Below, piece after piece: positions 32,137 to 39,931 of a DNA stretch of 64,000 nt. Position 1 is the stretch's first letter. The number at the start of each line of letters is the position of its first letter. The notes below the pieces were generated by a model that worked only from the letters and a program-made list of their open reading frames with translations, was not told the DNA's origin and did no database searches. The translations under genes and the position numbers were made by a program. Location: assembly GCA_003538135.1 (NCBI GenBank), contig DPOR01000017.1, forward strand, positions 149,676 to 213,675. The letters are read 5' to 3'. The DNA is from Oscillospiraceae bacterium. GTDB lineage: Bacteria > Bacillota > Clostridia > Oscillospirales > Acutalibacteraceae.

Positions 32137-32564
32137 CAAGCAAAGAGAGAGCCGCGCTGCGCGCGCAGGCAAATTCGCTCGAGCCGCTGTTTCAGGTCGG
32201 CAAGGGCGGCGTCAATGACGCGCTGATAGTCCAGACGCTCGACGCGTTCCGCTCCCGCGAGCTGCTCAAGCTCAAGGTTCTGCTCGAAACCGCGCCGAAA
32301 GCCCCGCGCGAAATCGCAGAAGAAATAGCCGCCAAGACTCAGTCCGAGGTCGTTCAGGTCGTCGGCGGGAGCCTTATATTCTTCAAAGAGAATCCGGAGC
32401 TGCACGAGCCCAAGGACAAGAAGAAAAAGACCGTGACCGGCACGAAGAATCCGAACCGTCCGTCGGTGCGCAAAAAGATACACGAAAAGAAGCTCGCCGA
32501 GGAGAGAAAGACCGCGGCGCGCCGCAAGGCGGAACGCAATTTCAGGCGAAAAGGCGACGTTTAA
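32133..32564 (+). CDS. yhbY: YhbY/CRM-domain RNA-binding protein
   Basis: 143 residues. The first ~95 form a CRM (KH-like) domain, with LEPLFQVGKGGVNDALI, RELLKLKVLL and a diverged GxxG loop. YhbY relatives associate with pre-50S ribosomes. The C-terminal ~45 residues are an extra, very basic tail (KKKKTVTG, KKIHEKKLAEERKTAARRKA) that standard ~97-residue YhbY lacks. Last gene before the terminator at 32592. Confidence 0.88.
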   Translation: MTSKERAALRAQANSLEPLFQVGKGGVNDALIVQTLDAFRSRELLKLKVLLETAPKAPREIAEEIAAKTQSEVVQVVGGSLIFFKENPELHEPKDKKKKTVTGTKNPNRPSVRKKIHEKKLAEERKTAARRKAERNFRRKGDV

Positions 32565-32591
32565 GCAAGAATTTTAAGTCAATCGGTTCAA

Positions 32592-32618
32592 AAGCAGGCG
32601 TTTTTTGCCTGCTTTTTT
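32592..32618 (+). terminator. terminator of the dapF-yhbY operon
   Basis: AAGCAGGC (32592-32599) pairs with GCCTGCTT (32607-32614), then TTTT. Confidence 0.9.
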
Positions 32619-32658
32619 GTGCATCGGGACAAATTGCATATTTTTTCATAAAAGCCTA

Positions 32659-32688
32659 TTGACAGCGTAGGCATAAGGGGATTATAAT
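32659..32688 (+). promoter_or_regulatory. promoter of the metQNI leader
   Basis: TTGACA (32659-32664), 18-nt spacer, TATAAT (32683-32688), about 35 nt before the leader ORF. Confidence 0.85.
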
Positions 32689-32722
32689 ACAGTCACAAGA
32701 TACCGAGACGGGAGGAAGCGTC

Positions 32723-32824
32723 ATGAAAAAGCTCAACGGCATTATGATGATGGAAATGTGCATGTTCTCCATGCGCATGTATATGCCCATGTCTTTTTCC
32801 GACGAGCTTCCGTCAAACGAATAA
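32723..32824 (+). CDS. methionine-rich leader peptide
   Basis: 33 codons behind GGGAGGAAG. Ten are ATG: codons 1, 8, 9, 10, 12, 14, 17, 19, 21 and 23; the rest end in SFSDELPSNE. It sits between a strong promoter and an intrinsic terminator that lies 20 nt after its stop, upstream of a MetQ-MetN-MetI methionine importer. This is the classical layout of an amino-acid attenuation leader. When charged tRNA-Met is scarce the ribosome would stall in the Met cluster and free the segment 32804-32811 to block the terminator. The reading frame and start site are seen; the regulatory role is inference. Confidence 0.8.
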   Translation: MKKLNGIMMMEMCMFSMRMYMPMSFSDELPSNE

Positions 32825-32876
32825 ATCTGATATATGCAGAAATTCGGGGAGCTTCGAAGGAAGTTTCCCGTTTTTT
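32804..32876 (+). promoter_or_regulatory. attenuator: terminator and competing antiterminator
   Basis: Terminator: 32845-32855 pairs with 32860-32870 (11 bp, two G:U, loop GAAG), then six T. Antiterminator: GAGCTTCC (32804-32811, inside the leader ORF) pairs with GGAAGTTT (32859-32866), destroying the 3' arm. GAGCTTC occurs both there and in the terminator 5' arm (32849-32855), so the two compete for one partner. A ribosome at the stop codon would cover 32804-32811 and allow termination. Confidence 0.75.
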
Positions 32877-32899
32877 ATTTGCATTGAGGAGGAATAAAT

Positions 32900-32986
32900 A
32901 TGCAGTATCTTAAATTGTTTTCGCCCTTTGATATAAGGCATTGGCGAATGTGCCGCAAGGCGCATGAATTAAAGAGACCGTCTTAA
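32900..32986 (+). CDS. small ORF between attenuator and metQ
   Basis: 28 codons behind a very strong GAGGAGG, beginning MQYLKLFSPFDIRHWR and ending KRPS, basic with three Arg-Lys clusters. It lies after the terminator, so it is made only on read-through transcripts, and ends 40 bp before metQ. The opening recalls the N-terminus of old yellow enzyme-type flavoproteins (LFSPF-I), but nothing else of such a gene is left. It may be a real small protein, a translational coupling device or a relic. Not otherwise recognised. Confidence 0.45.
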   Translation: MQYLKLFSPFDIRHWRMCRKAHELKRPS

Positions 32987-33026
32987 CCGATACCTTATAA
33001 ATTAAAATACAAAGGAGACAACCAAC

Positions 33027-33881
33027 ATGAAAAAGACAATATCTATCATTCTTGCCGCAGTCCTCGCGCTGGGCTGCATCCTCGGCTTCGCCGCCTGCTC
33101 TTCGGGCAGCAAGGGCATCACCATCGCCGTTCCCAACGACGCTACCAATGAGGCACGTGCGCTTCTTCTCCTCCAGGAGCAGGGCATAATCAAGCTCAAG
33201 GACGGCGCGGGCATCACCGCAACCATAAGAGACATCGAAGAGAATCCGAAGAACATCACCTTCAAAGAGGTTGAGGCCGCTCAGCTTCCCAACGTTCTCA
33301 AGGATGTTGACTACGCCGTTATCAACTCGAACTACGCTATCTCCGCGGGTCTTAACCCCGTAAAGGACAATCTCGCCATTGAGGGCTCCTCGAGCGCATA
33401 TTCGAACATCCTCGCCGCCAAGAAAGGCACAGAGAATTCCGACAAGATCAAGGCTCTCTCCGCCGCTCTCCAGAGCAAGAAGGTCGCCGATTTCATCGCC
33501 TCCAAGTATGACGGCTCTGTTATCAGCGTTGTCAAGAACCCCGGTGACGGCTACGATTCCTCCGTCAACTATGACGCTCTCAAGGGTCAGACGATAACCG
33601 TCGCCGCCTCCCCCACACCGCACGCCGAAATCCTCGCCGTTGCCAAAGAGATACTCGCAGCTAAGGGCGTGACCCTTGACATCAAGGAGTTCACCGACTA
33701 TGTCCAGCCCAACAACGTTGTTGAGTCCGGCGAAATTGACGCGAACTACTTCCAGCACGAGCCCTACCTCGATGATTTCAACAAGCAGAACAATACCCAC
33801 ATCGTCACCGTCTGCTATGTACACGTCGAGCCCATGGCTCTCTACGGCGGCAAGCAGACCACTCTTGACGCAGTGAAGTAA
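33027..33881 (+). CDS. metQ: methionine ABC transporter substrate-binding lipoprotein
   Basis: 284 residues of the MetQ/NlpA family. The signal peptide ends in the lipobox FAAC (Cys about 23), so it is anchored outside the membrane. The mature part shows IAVPNDATNEARALLLLQEQ, the ligand-binding strand DYAVINSNYA, and NYFQHEPYLDDFNKQN placed late, an order worth noting. It collects methionine for MetNI. The ATG follows AAAGGAGAC. A hairpin at 33894-33942 separates it from metN and may keep the binding protein in excess. Confidence 0.9.
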   Translation: MKKTISIILAAVLALGCILGFAACSSGSKGITIAVPNDATNEARALLLLQEQGIIKLKDGAGITATIRDIEENPKNITFKEVEAAQLPNVLKDVDYAVINSNYAISAGLNPVKDNLAIEGSSSAYSNILAAKKGTENSDKIKALSAALQSKKVADFIASKYDGSVISVVKNPGDGYDSSVNYDALKGQTITVAASPTPHAEILAVAKEILAAKGVTLDIKEFTDYVQPNNVVESGEIDANYFQHEPYLDDFNKQNNTHIVTVCYVHVEPMALYGGKQTTLDAVK

Positions 33882-33893
33882 ATGTTATAAAAT

Positions 33894-33942
33894 ATAATGC
33901 CGGGCTAAGTTGCTCTTAATCGGGCTGCTTTTCCGGCATTAT
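33894..33942 (+). terminator. hairpin between metQ and metN, possible partial terminator
   Basis: ATAATGCCGG (33894-33903) pairs perfectly with CCGGCATTAT (33933-33942) around a 29-nt loop, followed by CTTTTTAT. The long loop argues for partial termination or 3'-end protection of metQ mRNA. Confidence 0.5.
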
Positions 33943-33971
33943 CTTTTTATCCAGAAGTTCGGAGGCATAAA

Positions 33972-34970
33972 ATGATCGAGATAAGAAATCTGTCAAAAAC
34001 CTTCAAGACCGCCGACGGCTCGCTCGACGCGCTCAAGGATGTTTCCCTGACGATAAACGACGGCGACATCTACGGCGTCATAGGCATGAGCGGCGCGGGC
34101 AAGAGTACGCTCGTGCGGTGCATAAATATGCTCGAACGCCCGACCGAGGGGCAGATACTCATCGACGGAGTGGACATGGGCGCGCTTTCGAGCAAGCAGC
34201 TCAGGGACGCCCGCCGCAACATAACCATGATATTCCAGGGCTTTAACCTGCTCATGCAGCGCAACTGCCTGAAAAACATCTGCTTTCCGCTCGAGCTTGA
34301 GGGCATGAAGAAAGAGGACGCGAAAAAGCGCGCGCTCGAGCTGCTCGAAATAGTCGGCCTGCCCGACAAGGCGAAGGCTTACCCCGCTCAGCTCTCCGGC
34401 GGTCAGCAGCAGAGGATAGCCATAGCCCGTGCGCTCGCAACCAATCCCAAGGTGCTGCTCTGCGACGAGGCGACAAGTGCCCTCGACCCCAACACCACTC
34501 ACTCGATTCTCAACCTCATAAGAGACATAAACAAAAAGCTCGGCATAACAGTCATTATAATCACGCATCAGATGAGCGTTGTTGAAGAGACCTGCAACCG
34601 CGTCGCCATTCTCGACAACGGCACTGTCGTTGAGCAGGGCGAAGTCAGCACGGTTTTTGCCCATCCGCAGTCGGACGCCGCAAAACGCCTCGTGTTCCCC
34701 GACGCTTCGGACGAGATTTTCTCACCCGCCGCAGATGAGCACAGGATAAGAGTCGTCTTTAACGGCGCGTTTGCGACTAACACCCCGCTGATAACCAAGA
34801 TGGCAATGGACGAGGGAATCGCCGCCAACATTCTCGCGGCATCGACCCGCTGCATCGGTGACAAGGTATACGGCAATATGCTCCTCGGCATCTCCGGGGA
34901 GGGCGACGAGCTTGAACGCGCGTCGAAATATCTGCAAAGTATGCCGGATATTCTTGTTGAGGAGGTCTGA
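33972..34970 (+). CDS. metN: methionine ABC transporter ATP-binding protein
   Basis: 332 residues. Walker A GMSGAGKST (about 38-46), Q-loop MIFQGFNLL, ABC signature LSGGQQQRIAIARAL (about 139), Walker B VLLCDEATSALDP, and the H-loop His in IIITHQMS. The C-terminal NIL domain (about 255-332) senses cytoplasmic methionine and gives transinhibition. The start is behind CGGAGG. It is 2 bp from metI. Confidence 0.95.
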   Translation: MIEIRNLSKTFKTADGSLDALKDVSLTINDGDIYGVIGMSGAGKSTLVRCINMLERPTEGQILIDGVDMGALSSKQLRDARRNITMIFQGFNLLMQRNCLKNICFPLELEGMKKEDAKKRALELLEIVGLPDKAKAYPAQLSGGQQQRIAIARALATNPKVLLCDEATSALDPNTTHSILNLIRDINKKLGITVIIITHQMSVVEETCNRVAILDNGTVVEQGEVSTVFAHPQSDAAKRLVFPDASDEIFSPAADEHRIRVVFNGAFATNTPLITKMAMDEGIAANILAASTRCIGDKVYGNMLLGISGEGDELERASKYLQSMPDILVEEV

Positions 34971-34972
34971 AG

Positions 34973-35677
34973 ATGTTTGACAATGCATTCACTTCCGAGG
35001 CTTTGACAGAGGCTCTCGATATACTGAAAACCGAATTTCCATTAGCTATTTGGGAGACGATATATGTCACCCTGCTCTCCACGCTCTTTGCAATAATCAT
35101 CGGGCTGCCGCTCGGCGTGCTGCTCGTTGCGGGCGAAAAGGGCGGAGTTCTCCCCCTGCCTAAGGCGCTGATGAAGGTGCTCAACGTTATAATCAACCTC
35201 CTGCGCTCGGTGCCGTTTTTGATACTGATGATACTCGTCTTTCCGCTGACCCGCCTTATAGTCGGCACGGCGGTCGGCACCGTCGCCTCCATAGTCCCGC
35301 TCGTTATAGCGTCGTTCCCGTTTGTGGCGCGTCTGGTCGAGAGCAGCCTGCGTGAGGTCAACCCGAACATAATCGAGGCCGCGCAGAGCATGGGTGCGTC
35401 GCCCATGCAGATAATCGTCAAGGTCATGATACCCGAGAGCGTGCCCTCGCTGCTCTCGAACTTCACAATAGCGATAACCACCATACTCGGCTACTCCGCG
35501 ATGAGCGGAATAATCGGCGGCGGCGGACTCGGCAAGATAGCCATAAACTACGGCTACTACCGCTACAAATACCTCGTTATGCTCTTTGCCGTCATACTGC
35601 TTATCGCGCTCGTTCAGATATTCCAGAGCGTCGGCACGCACCTTGCGACAAAGACAGACAAGAGGCTCAAGAAATAA
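34973..35677 (+). CDS. metI: methionine ABC transporter permease
   Basis: A 234-residue inner-membrane permease with about five helices. It carries the EAA coupling loop (EAAQSMGASPMQIIVKVMIP) that contacts MetN, and SGIIGGGGLGKIAINYGYYR typical of MetI. Its SD, GAGGAGG, lies in the last codons of metN. Last gene of the operon. Confidence 0.95.
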   Translation: MFDNAFTSEALTEALDILKTEFPLAIWETIYVTLLSTLFAIIIGLPLGVLLVAGEKGGVLPLPKALMKVLNVIINLLRSVPFLILMILVFPLTRLIVGTAVGTVASIVPLVIASFPFVARLVESSLREVNPNIIEAAQSMGASPMQIIVKVMIPESVPSLLSNFTIAITTILGYSAMSGIIGGGGLGKIAINYGYYRYKYLVMLFAVILLIALVQIFQSVGTHLATKTDKRLKK

Positions 35678-35690
35678 TCGAATAATCAGC

Positions 35691-35733
35691 CGCACCCGGT
35701 CGGGAGAAAATCCCTGCCGGGTGCGTTGTTTTT
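35691..35733 (+). terminator. terminator of metQNI
   Basis: CGCACCCGG ... CCGGGTGCG (35691-35725, with an inner GGGA/TCCC pair), followed by TTGTTTTTTT. Confidence 0.9.
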
Positions 35734-35873
35734 TTATTTATGCCTTTTGCTTCGGGGAGAACAGCTTTGCGTCAAGCTTTTTCGTCACAGCGTCAAAGGC
35801 AACAGCCATGAGCAGCGTGACGGCAAAGCAGAGAAAGAAGTAATCGGTATTGGCGTTAATAAATTCGATAGTC

Positions 35874-35914
35874 AAAAGCGCGGACACAGCTTTTTTTACC
35901 GTGTCCGCGCTTTT
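35874..35914 (-). terminator. terminator of htrA
   Basis: AAAAGCGCGGACAC (35874-35887) pairs perfectly with GTGTCCGCGCTTTT (35901-35914); the minus strand continues TTTTG. Confidence 0.88.
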
Positions 35915-35933
35915 CTTTAAGAAAGGTAATTTA

Positions 35934-37436
35934 TCAGTTGAACGGGTTGTAGTAGAATGAATCGTTGCTCTGCTGAGTTGTTTTCTCCTGCTGCTTTGAG
36001 GATGCCGAAGCGGTATTGCCGGTGTCCTCAACGAGCTTTACCTTGACGTTAAATTCCTTCGTCTGATAGTTGCTCGAAATTCTGCACAGGGTCAGCGTCA
36101 AGGTGTCTCCGACCTTGGAGTTTTCTATCGCCTCGAGAAGTACCTCCGAGGTACTCAGCTCCTTGCCGTTGACCGCGGTTATGAGGTCGCCGACCTTGGC
36201 GCTGCTGTTTGCAAGGTCGCTGTCCTCGTTGATGTCCGCGATTATGAGCGAGCCCGCCGGCAGACCCTTTATCTGCACTATCATGTTATACTGCTGATTC
36301 GATGTGTTGGAGAAGTAGCTGATGCCGAGCTTCGGGCGGTTTGGCACTCTGCCGTAGGCGATAATGTCATCGATTATCTCCTTTGCCGATGAAATCGGGA
36401 TGGCGAAGCCCATGAGCTCATAGTTGCTGTCGCTGATTTTAAGCGAGTTTATTCCGACCACCTGGCCGTATTCGTTTATCAGAGCGCCGCCGGAGTTGCC
36501 GGGGCTGATGGCCGCCGTATGCTGGATGCACTCCATGGAGTAGCCTATCTGGCTGCTGACGGTTCTCGAAATCGCGGAGACCATGCCGTTGGTAAACGAG
36601 CCGAAGAACTCGGTGCCGCCGGGGTTGCCTATGGCATACACGGTCTCGCCGACGGAGAGCTTTGTTGAATCGCCGAATTCCGCGGCGGTGAAGCCCGTCG
36701 CCTTTATCTTGAGCACGCCGATATCGGTGCGCGAATCGTAGCCGACGATTTCCGCGTCATACTGCTTTCCGTCATGGAGCTGGACGACCGCCTTGACTCC
36801 CTCGCCGCTGATGACATGGGCGCAGGTGATTATATAAGTGCAGGTATGATCCTTATTCTCGCCCATGACTATGCCGGAGCCCTCGCCCGAGGCAGAGCTT
36901 GTCGACTGGCTGTATACGACTATACCGACGTTGCTCGGAGAAACTTTGGCATATACCTCAGCCGAGGTGAGTGCGCTGCCCGTCTTTGAGGTCGTTGTCG
37001 CTTTCGGTGTATCCGTGATATTGAGCTCTGCGTCGCCCTCGGATGTTTCGGTTATCGAGGTACCGTTGCCGGCGCCGCCGGAATTGCCGCTTTTCGCAAA
37101 GACCGTGACTATCGCGGAGACCGCTACGACTGCCGCGAGTATGGCGGCGAAAATCGCAACGCCCTTCTTCTTCGCGCTCATCTTTTTCTTCTTTTTCTCG
37201 GGCTGCGGCTGAGTATAGCTGCCAGAATTATACGAGGGCTGAGCGTAGCCGTTCTGCCCGGGCTGATTGTTATACGGAGCCTGAGTACGGCTGTCCTGCC
37301 CGGGCTCATGCGGTGCGGAATAGACCTTATCGGGCTCAAGCGGCGCAGACTGCTGCTCGCCGGTGTCCGTTGAGTTGTCCTCGGGCGGAGTCTCGCCCGA
37401 GCTGCCGAAATTATTCATATAATCATCATTGTACAT
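35934..37436 (-). CDS. HtrA/DegP-type serine protease with PDZ domain
   Basis: 500 residues. A ~90-residue cytoplasmic N-terminus rich in Asn, Gln, Pro and Gly leads, through a basic patch and one helix (about 93-114), to an extracytoplasmic trypsin-like domain. The catalytic triad is His207 (TCAHV), Asp238 (SRTDIGVLK) and Ser315 (SPGNSGGAL). A PDZ domain follows (about 370-465, with DLITAVNGKEL). HtrA degrades or refolds damaged exported proteins. It lies 150 bp downstream of a response regulator-kinase pair, an order like other envelope-stress systems, so control by that pair is plausible (inference). Confidence 0.93.
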   Translation of the reverse strand: MYNDDYMNNFGSSGETPPEDNSTDTGEQQSAPLEPDKVYSAPHEPGQDSRTQAPYNNQPGQNGYAQPSYNSGSYTQPQPEKKKKKMSAKKKGVAIFAAILAAVVAVSAIVTVFAKSGNSGGAGNGTSITETSEGDAELNITDTPKATTTSKTGSALTSAEVYAKVSPSNVGIVVYSQSTSSASGEGSGIVMGENKDHTCTYIITCAHVISGEGVKAVVQLHDGKQYDAEIVGYDSRTDIGVLKIKATGFTAAEFGDSTKLSVGETVYAIGNPGGTEFFGSFTNGMVSAISRTVSSQIGYSMECIQHTAAISPGNSGGALINEYGQVVGINSLKISDSNYELMGFAIPISSAKEIIDDIIAYGRVPNRPKLGISYFSNTSNQQYNMIVQIKGLPAGSLIIADINEDSDLANSSAKVGDLITAVNGKELSTSEVLLEAIENSKVGDTLTLTLCRISSNYQTKEFNVKVKLVEDTGNTASASSKQQEKTTQQSNDSFYYNPFN

Positions 37437-37586
37437 AAATCTGACTTACCTCCATCCATTGCCTTCGGGATATCCTTCATCGTATGACACTATTATGAAC
37501 TCTCAATATTACGATTTTTTTAACGGCGGGTAAATAACCTTTGGATCTTTATTCAACTTTTTTGTATTTGTTTGATACAATAAGCT

Positions 37587-39128
37587 TTATCTCAGCGGAA
37601 GCCAAAACACGAACTGCGTGTACTCGCCCGGCTCGCTGTTGACGGTTATCTGTCCGCCGTGCATATCAATCACGGTCTTGACTATATAAAGCCCGAGACC
37701 TGCACCCTTTACGTCATAGCTGCGCGACTTGTCGGTCTTATAGAAGCGCTCAAAGACCTGCCCCGCATCCTCGTGAGAGATTCCCTTGCCGCTGTTTTTG
37801 ATGGAGAAAATCACCTTTTCGCTGTCCGACTTTATCGCAACCTCGATATATCCGCCCTCGTCCGTGAACTTGACGGCGTTATCTATGAGGTTATATACGA
37901 CCTGGTTTATCATATCCTCGTCGGCGCAGATATTGACAGGCCCGACCTTATCGAGTCCGCGAACCTCTATCTTCTTCTCGTCTATTATACGCTCGAAGCC
38001 GAGCATGGTTTTGAAGGTCATGGCGGAGATATCGAACTCCTTGGGCTGAATTTTCAGCTGGCCCGCCTCTATCTTTGACATATTGAGCATTCCCGTGACA
38101 AGGCGAGAGAGGCGCTTGACCTCGTCGGAGACTATCCTGAGATAATACGAACTCTTCGACGAATCTATCGTGCCGTCGAGTATTCCGTCAATGAAGCCGC
38201 CTATGGTCGTCATCGGGGTCTTAAGCTCATGGGAGACATTGGCGACGAAATTTCGCCTCGAGGTCTCGATTGCCGAGAGCGCATTCGCCATGGAGTTAAA
38301 CGCCGTCACAAGCTCCGCGACCTCGTCCTCGTCTCCGCCCAGCACTTTATGATAGGGCACGGAGATACGGTTGCTGAAATCGCCCTTTGCATACTGCTTG
38401 GCGGCCGCCGACATCTCGCGAAGCGGCTTTGTCATCTGATATGTCAGCACATATGTTGCGACGAACGCTATCGCAAGCGCGAGCAGAGCCGAGAACAAAA
38501 ACATCTTGAGCACCGCTCTGACGGGCTCATGCAGGGAGTCCGTATCCTGCGCGGCAACGACCGCTCCGCAGAATTGACCCGATGCTATGATAGGCTCAAC
38601 GCTTATAAAATGCGAGCTCTTATACATCCCGCCGAGCGTTCCCGTCTCGGTATATCCGCCGCCGTTGAGCTTATCCAAAGCCGCCCTTGGGACGGTATAT
38701 TTGCTGTGAACAATGCACTCGCCCATATACATCACAAGGTCGGACTGCCATATATCCTTGCAGCAGATTATCTTGCCGTCTGTGTCGCAGATATAGATAT
38801 CCGCGTCGATAGCCCGCGAGAGCTGAGCAGTCGAAACGCTCATAAGCATGGTGGCGTCCTTGTTCCCCCGCTCGAGCGGATAGCCCTTTTGGATAAGGGC
38901 GGCGGCGGTCTGCGCGACGTTCTGCGCGTTCTGCTTCAAAAGCGCCGTCTTTTCCTCGGACTGATTTCGCGCGATGAATATGAGCAGGGACGAACCGAGA
39001 ATGGCAAAGCTGATAAAAAGTATCAGCACCGTAACATAGAAGTAACGGTGAAACAGACCCGAGCTTTTTGTTCTCGAGCCTGTGTTCTTTATATCTTTAG
39101 GTTCAAACTTTTTGCGTGCTTTTTTCAT
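37587..39128 (-). CDS. sensor histidine kinase
   Basis: 513 residues. Helix 1 is at about 31-53, an extracytoplasmic sensor of ~150 residues follows (a dCache/PAS-like position, fold not identified), then helix 2 at about 207-230, HAMP at about 231-285 and HisKA with His300 in VANVSHELKTPMTTIGG. HATPase boxes follow: NLIDNAVKFT (N), KNSGKGIS (G1), KDKSRSYDVKGAGLGL region (F/G2). It autophosphorylates and passes phosphate to the OmpR-type regulator encoded 6 bp upstream. The signal is unknown; the neighbour htrA suggests envelope stress. Confidence 0.93.
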   Translation of the reverse strand: MKKARKKFEPKDIKNTGSRTKSSGLFHRYFYVTVLILFISFAILGSSLLIFIARNQSEEKTALLKQNAQNVAQTAAALIQKGYPLERGNKDATMLMSVSTAQLSRAIDADIYICDTDGKIICCKDIWQSDLVMYMGECIVHSKYTVPRAALDKLNGGGYTETGTLGGMYKSSHFISVEPIIASGQFCGAVVAAQDTDSLHEPVRAVLKMFLFSALLALAIAFVATYVLTYQMTKPLREMSAAAKQYAKGDFSNRISVPYHKVLGGDEDEVAELVTAFNSMANALSAIETSRRNFVANVSHELKTPMTTIGGFIDGILDGTIDSSKSSYYLRIVSDEVKRLSRLVTGMLNMSKIEAGQLKIQPKEFDISAMTFKTMLGFERIIDEKKIEVRGLDKVGPVNICADEDMINQVVYNLIDNAVKFTDEGGYIEVAIKSDSEKVIFSIKNSGKGISHEDAGQVFERFYKTDKSRSYDVKGAGLGLYIVKTVIDMHGGQITVNSEPGEYTQFVFWLPLR

Positions 39129-39134
39129 TGCACA

Positions 39135-39824
39135 TCAATCCTTGGTCTCAAACTTGTAGCCTACGCTCCAGACGGTCTTGAGCTCCCACTTGTCGGACAC
39201 GCCCTCGAGCTTCTCTCTGAGTCTCTTGACATGGACGTCGACCGTTCTCGAGTCGCCGTAATAGTCGAAGCCCCAGACCTCGTCGAGCAGCTGATCGCGG
39301 GTAAACACCCTGTTCGGATTGCTCGCAAGGTGATAGATAAGCTCAAGCTCCTTGGGCGGAGTGTCGATGCGCTTGCCGTCGACCCAAAGCTCGTAGTTGG
39401 TCAGGTTTATCTTGAGCTTGTCGTATTCGACCTGCTTTATGTCCGTAGCCGGTGCGCCGGCACTGCGCCTTAAAACCGCCTTGACTCGCGCCACAACTTC
39501 CTTTGCGTCGAAGGGCTTGACGACATAGTCGTCCGCGCCGAGCTCGAGACCGAGAACCTTATCAAAGGTCTCGCCCTTTGCGGTGAGCATGATTATCGGC
39601 TTGTCCGAGAACTTTCTGACCTCGCGGCAGACCTGCCAGCCGTCAAGACGGGGCAGCATTATATCGAGCAGCATCAAATCAGGCTGAATCTCGCCGAAGC
39701 TCTTCACGGCGCTCTCGCCGTCGTTTACTATGCTGACGGTGTAACCCTCTTTTTCAAGATAGAGGCGCAGCAGTTCGCAGATATTAACGTCGTCGTCAAC
39801 GACAAGTATTTTTTCGTTAGCCAT
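39135..39824 (-). CDS. OmpR-family response regulator
   Basis: 229 residues. The receiver domain has VVDDD (residues 8-12), phospho-acceptor Asp54 in LLDIMLP and Lys near 103 in VKPFDAKE. The winged-helix DNA-binding domain (about 135-228) has ELIYHLASNPNRVFTRDQLL and SRTVDVHVKRLREK. Start ATG 39824 is behind AAAGGAGAGG; an earlier in-frame ATG has no site. The kinase gene follows after 6 bp. Confidence 0.95.
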   Translation of the reverse strand: MANEKILVVDDDVNICELLRLYLEKEGYTVSIVNDGESAVKSFGEIQPDLMLLDIMLPRLDGWQVCREVRKFSDKPIIMLTAKGETFDKVLGLELGADDYVVKPFDAKEVVARVKAVLRRSAGAPATDIKQVEYDKLKINLTNYELWVDGKRIDTPPKELELIYHLASNPNRVFTRDQLLDEVWGFDYYGDSRTVDVHVKRLREKLEGVSDKWELKTVWSVGYKFETKD

Positions 39825-39864
39825 AAGTACCTCTCCTTTTGTTTTAAACGAACCCATTGTAATT

Positions 39865-39895
39865 ATTATAAACCATTCGCAAAAGTTTGTGTGAA
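39865..39895 (-). promoter_or_regulatory. possible promoter of the two-component system
   Basis: A good -10, TATAAT (39865-39870), but only TTCACA at a 19-nt spacing. It overlaps an inverted repeat CCATTC-(14)-GAATGG that could be an operator. Confidence 0.35.
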
Positions 39896-39931
39896 TGGCA
39901 AAATAACATTTTGTTACAAAATTTCGTATAT

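Noticed and set aside
32640..33026. SAM riboswitch or T-box upstream of metQ
   Set aside because: I could not find the SAM-I core or the T-box sequence (TGGNACCGCG-like) in the leader; the Met-rich ORF plus terminator explains the region better.
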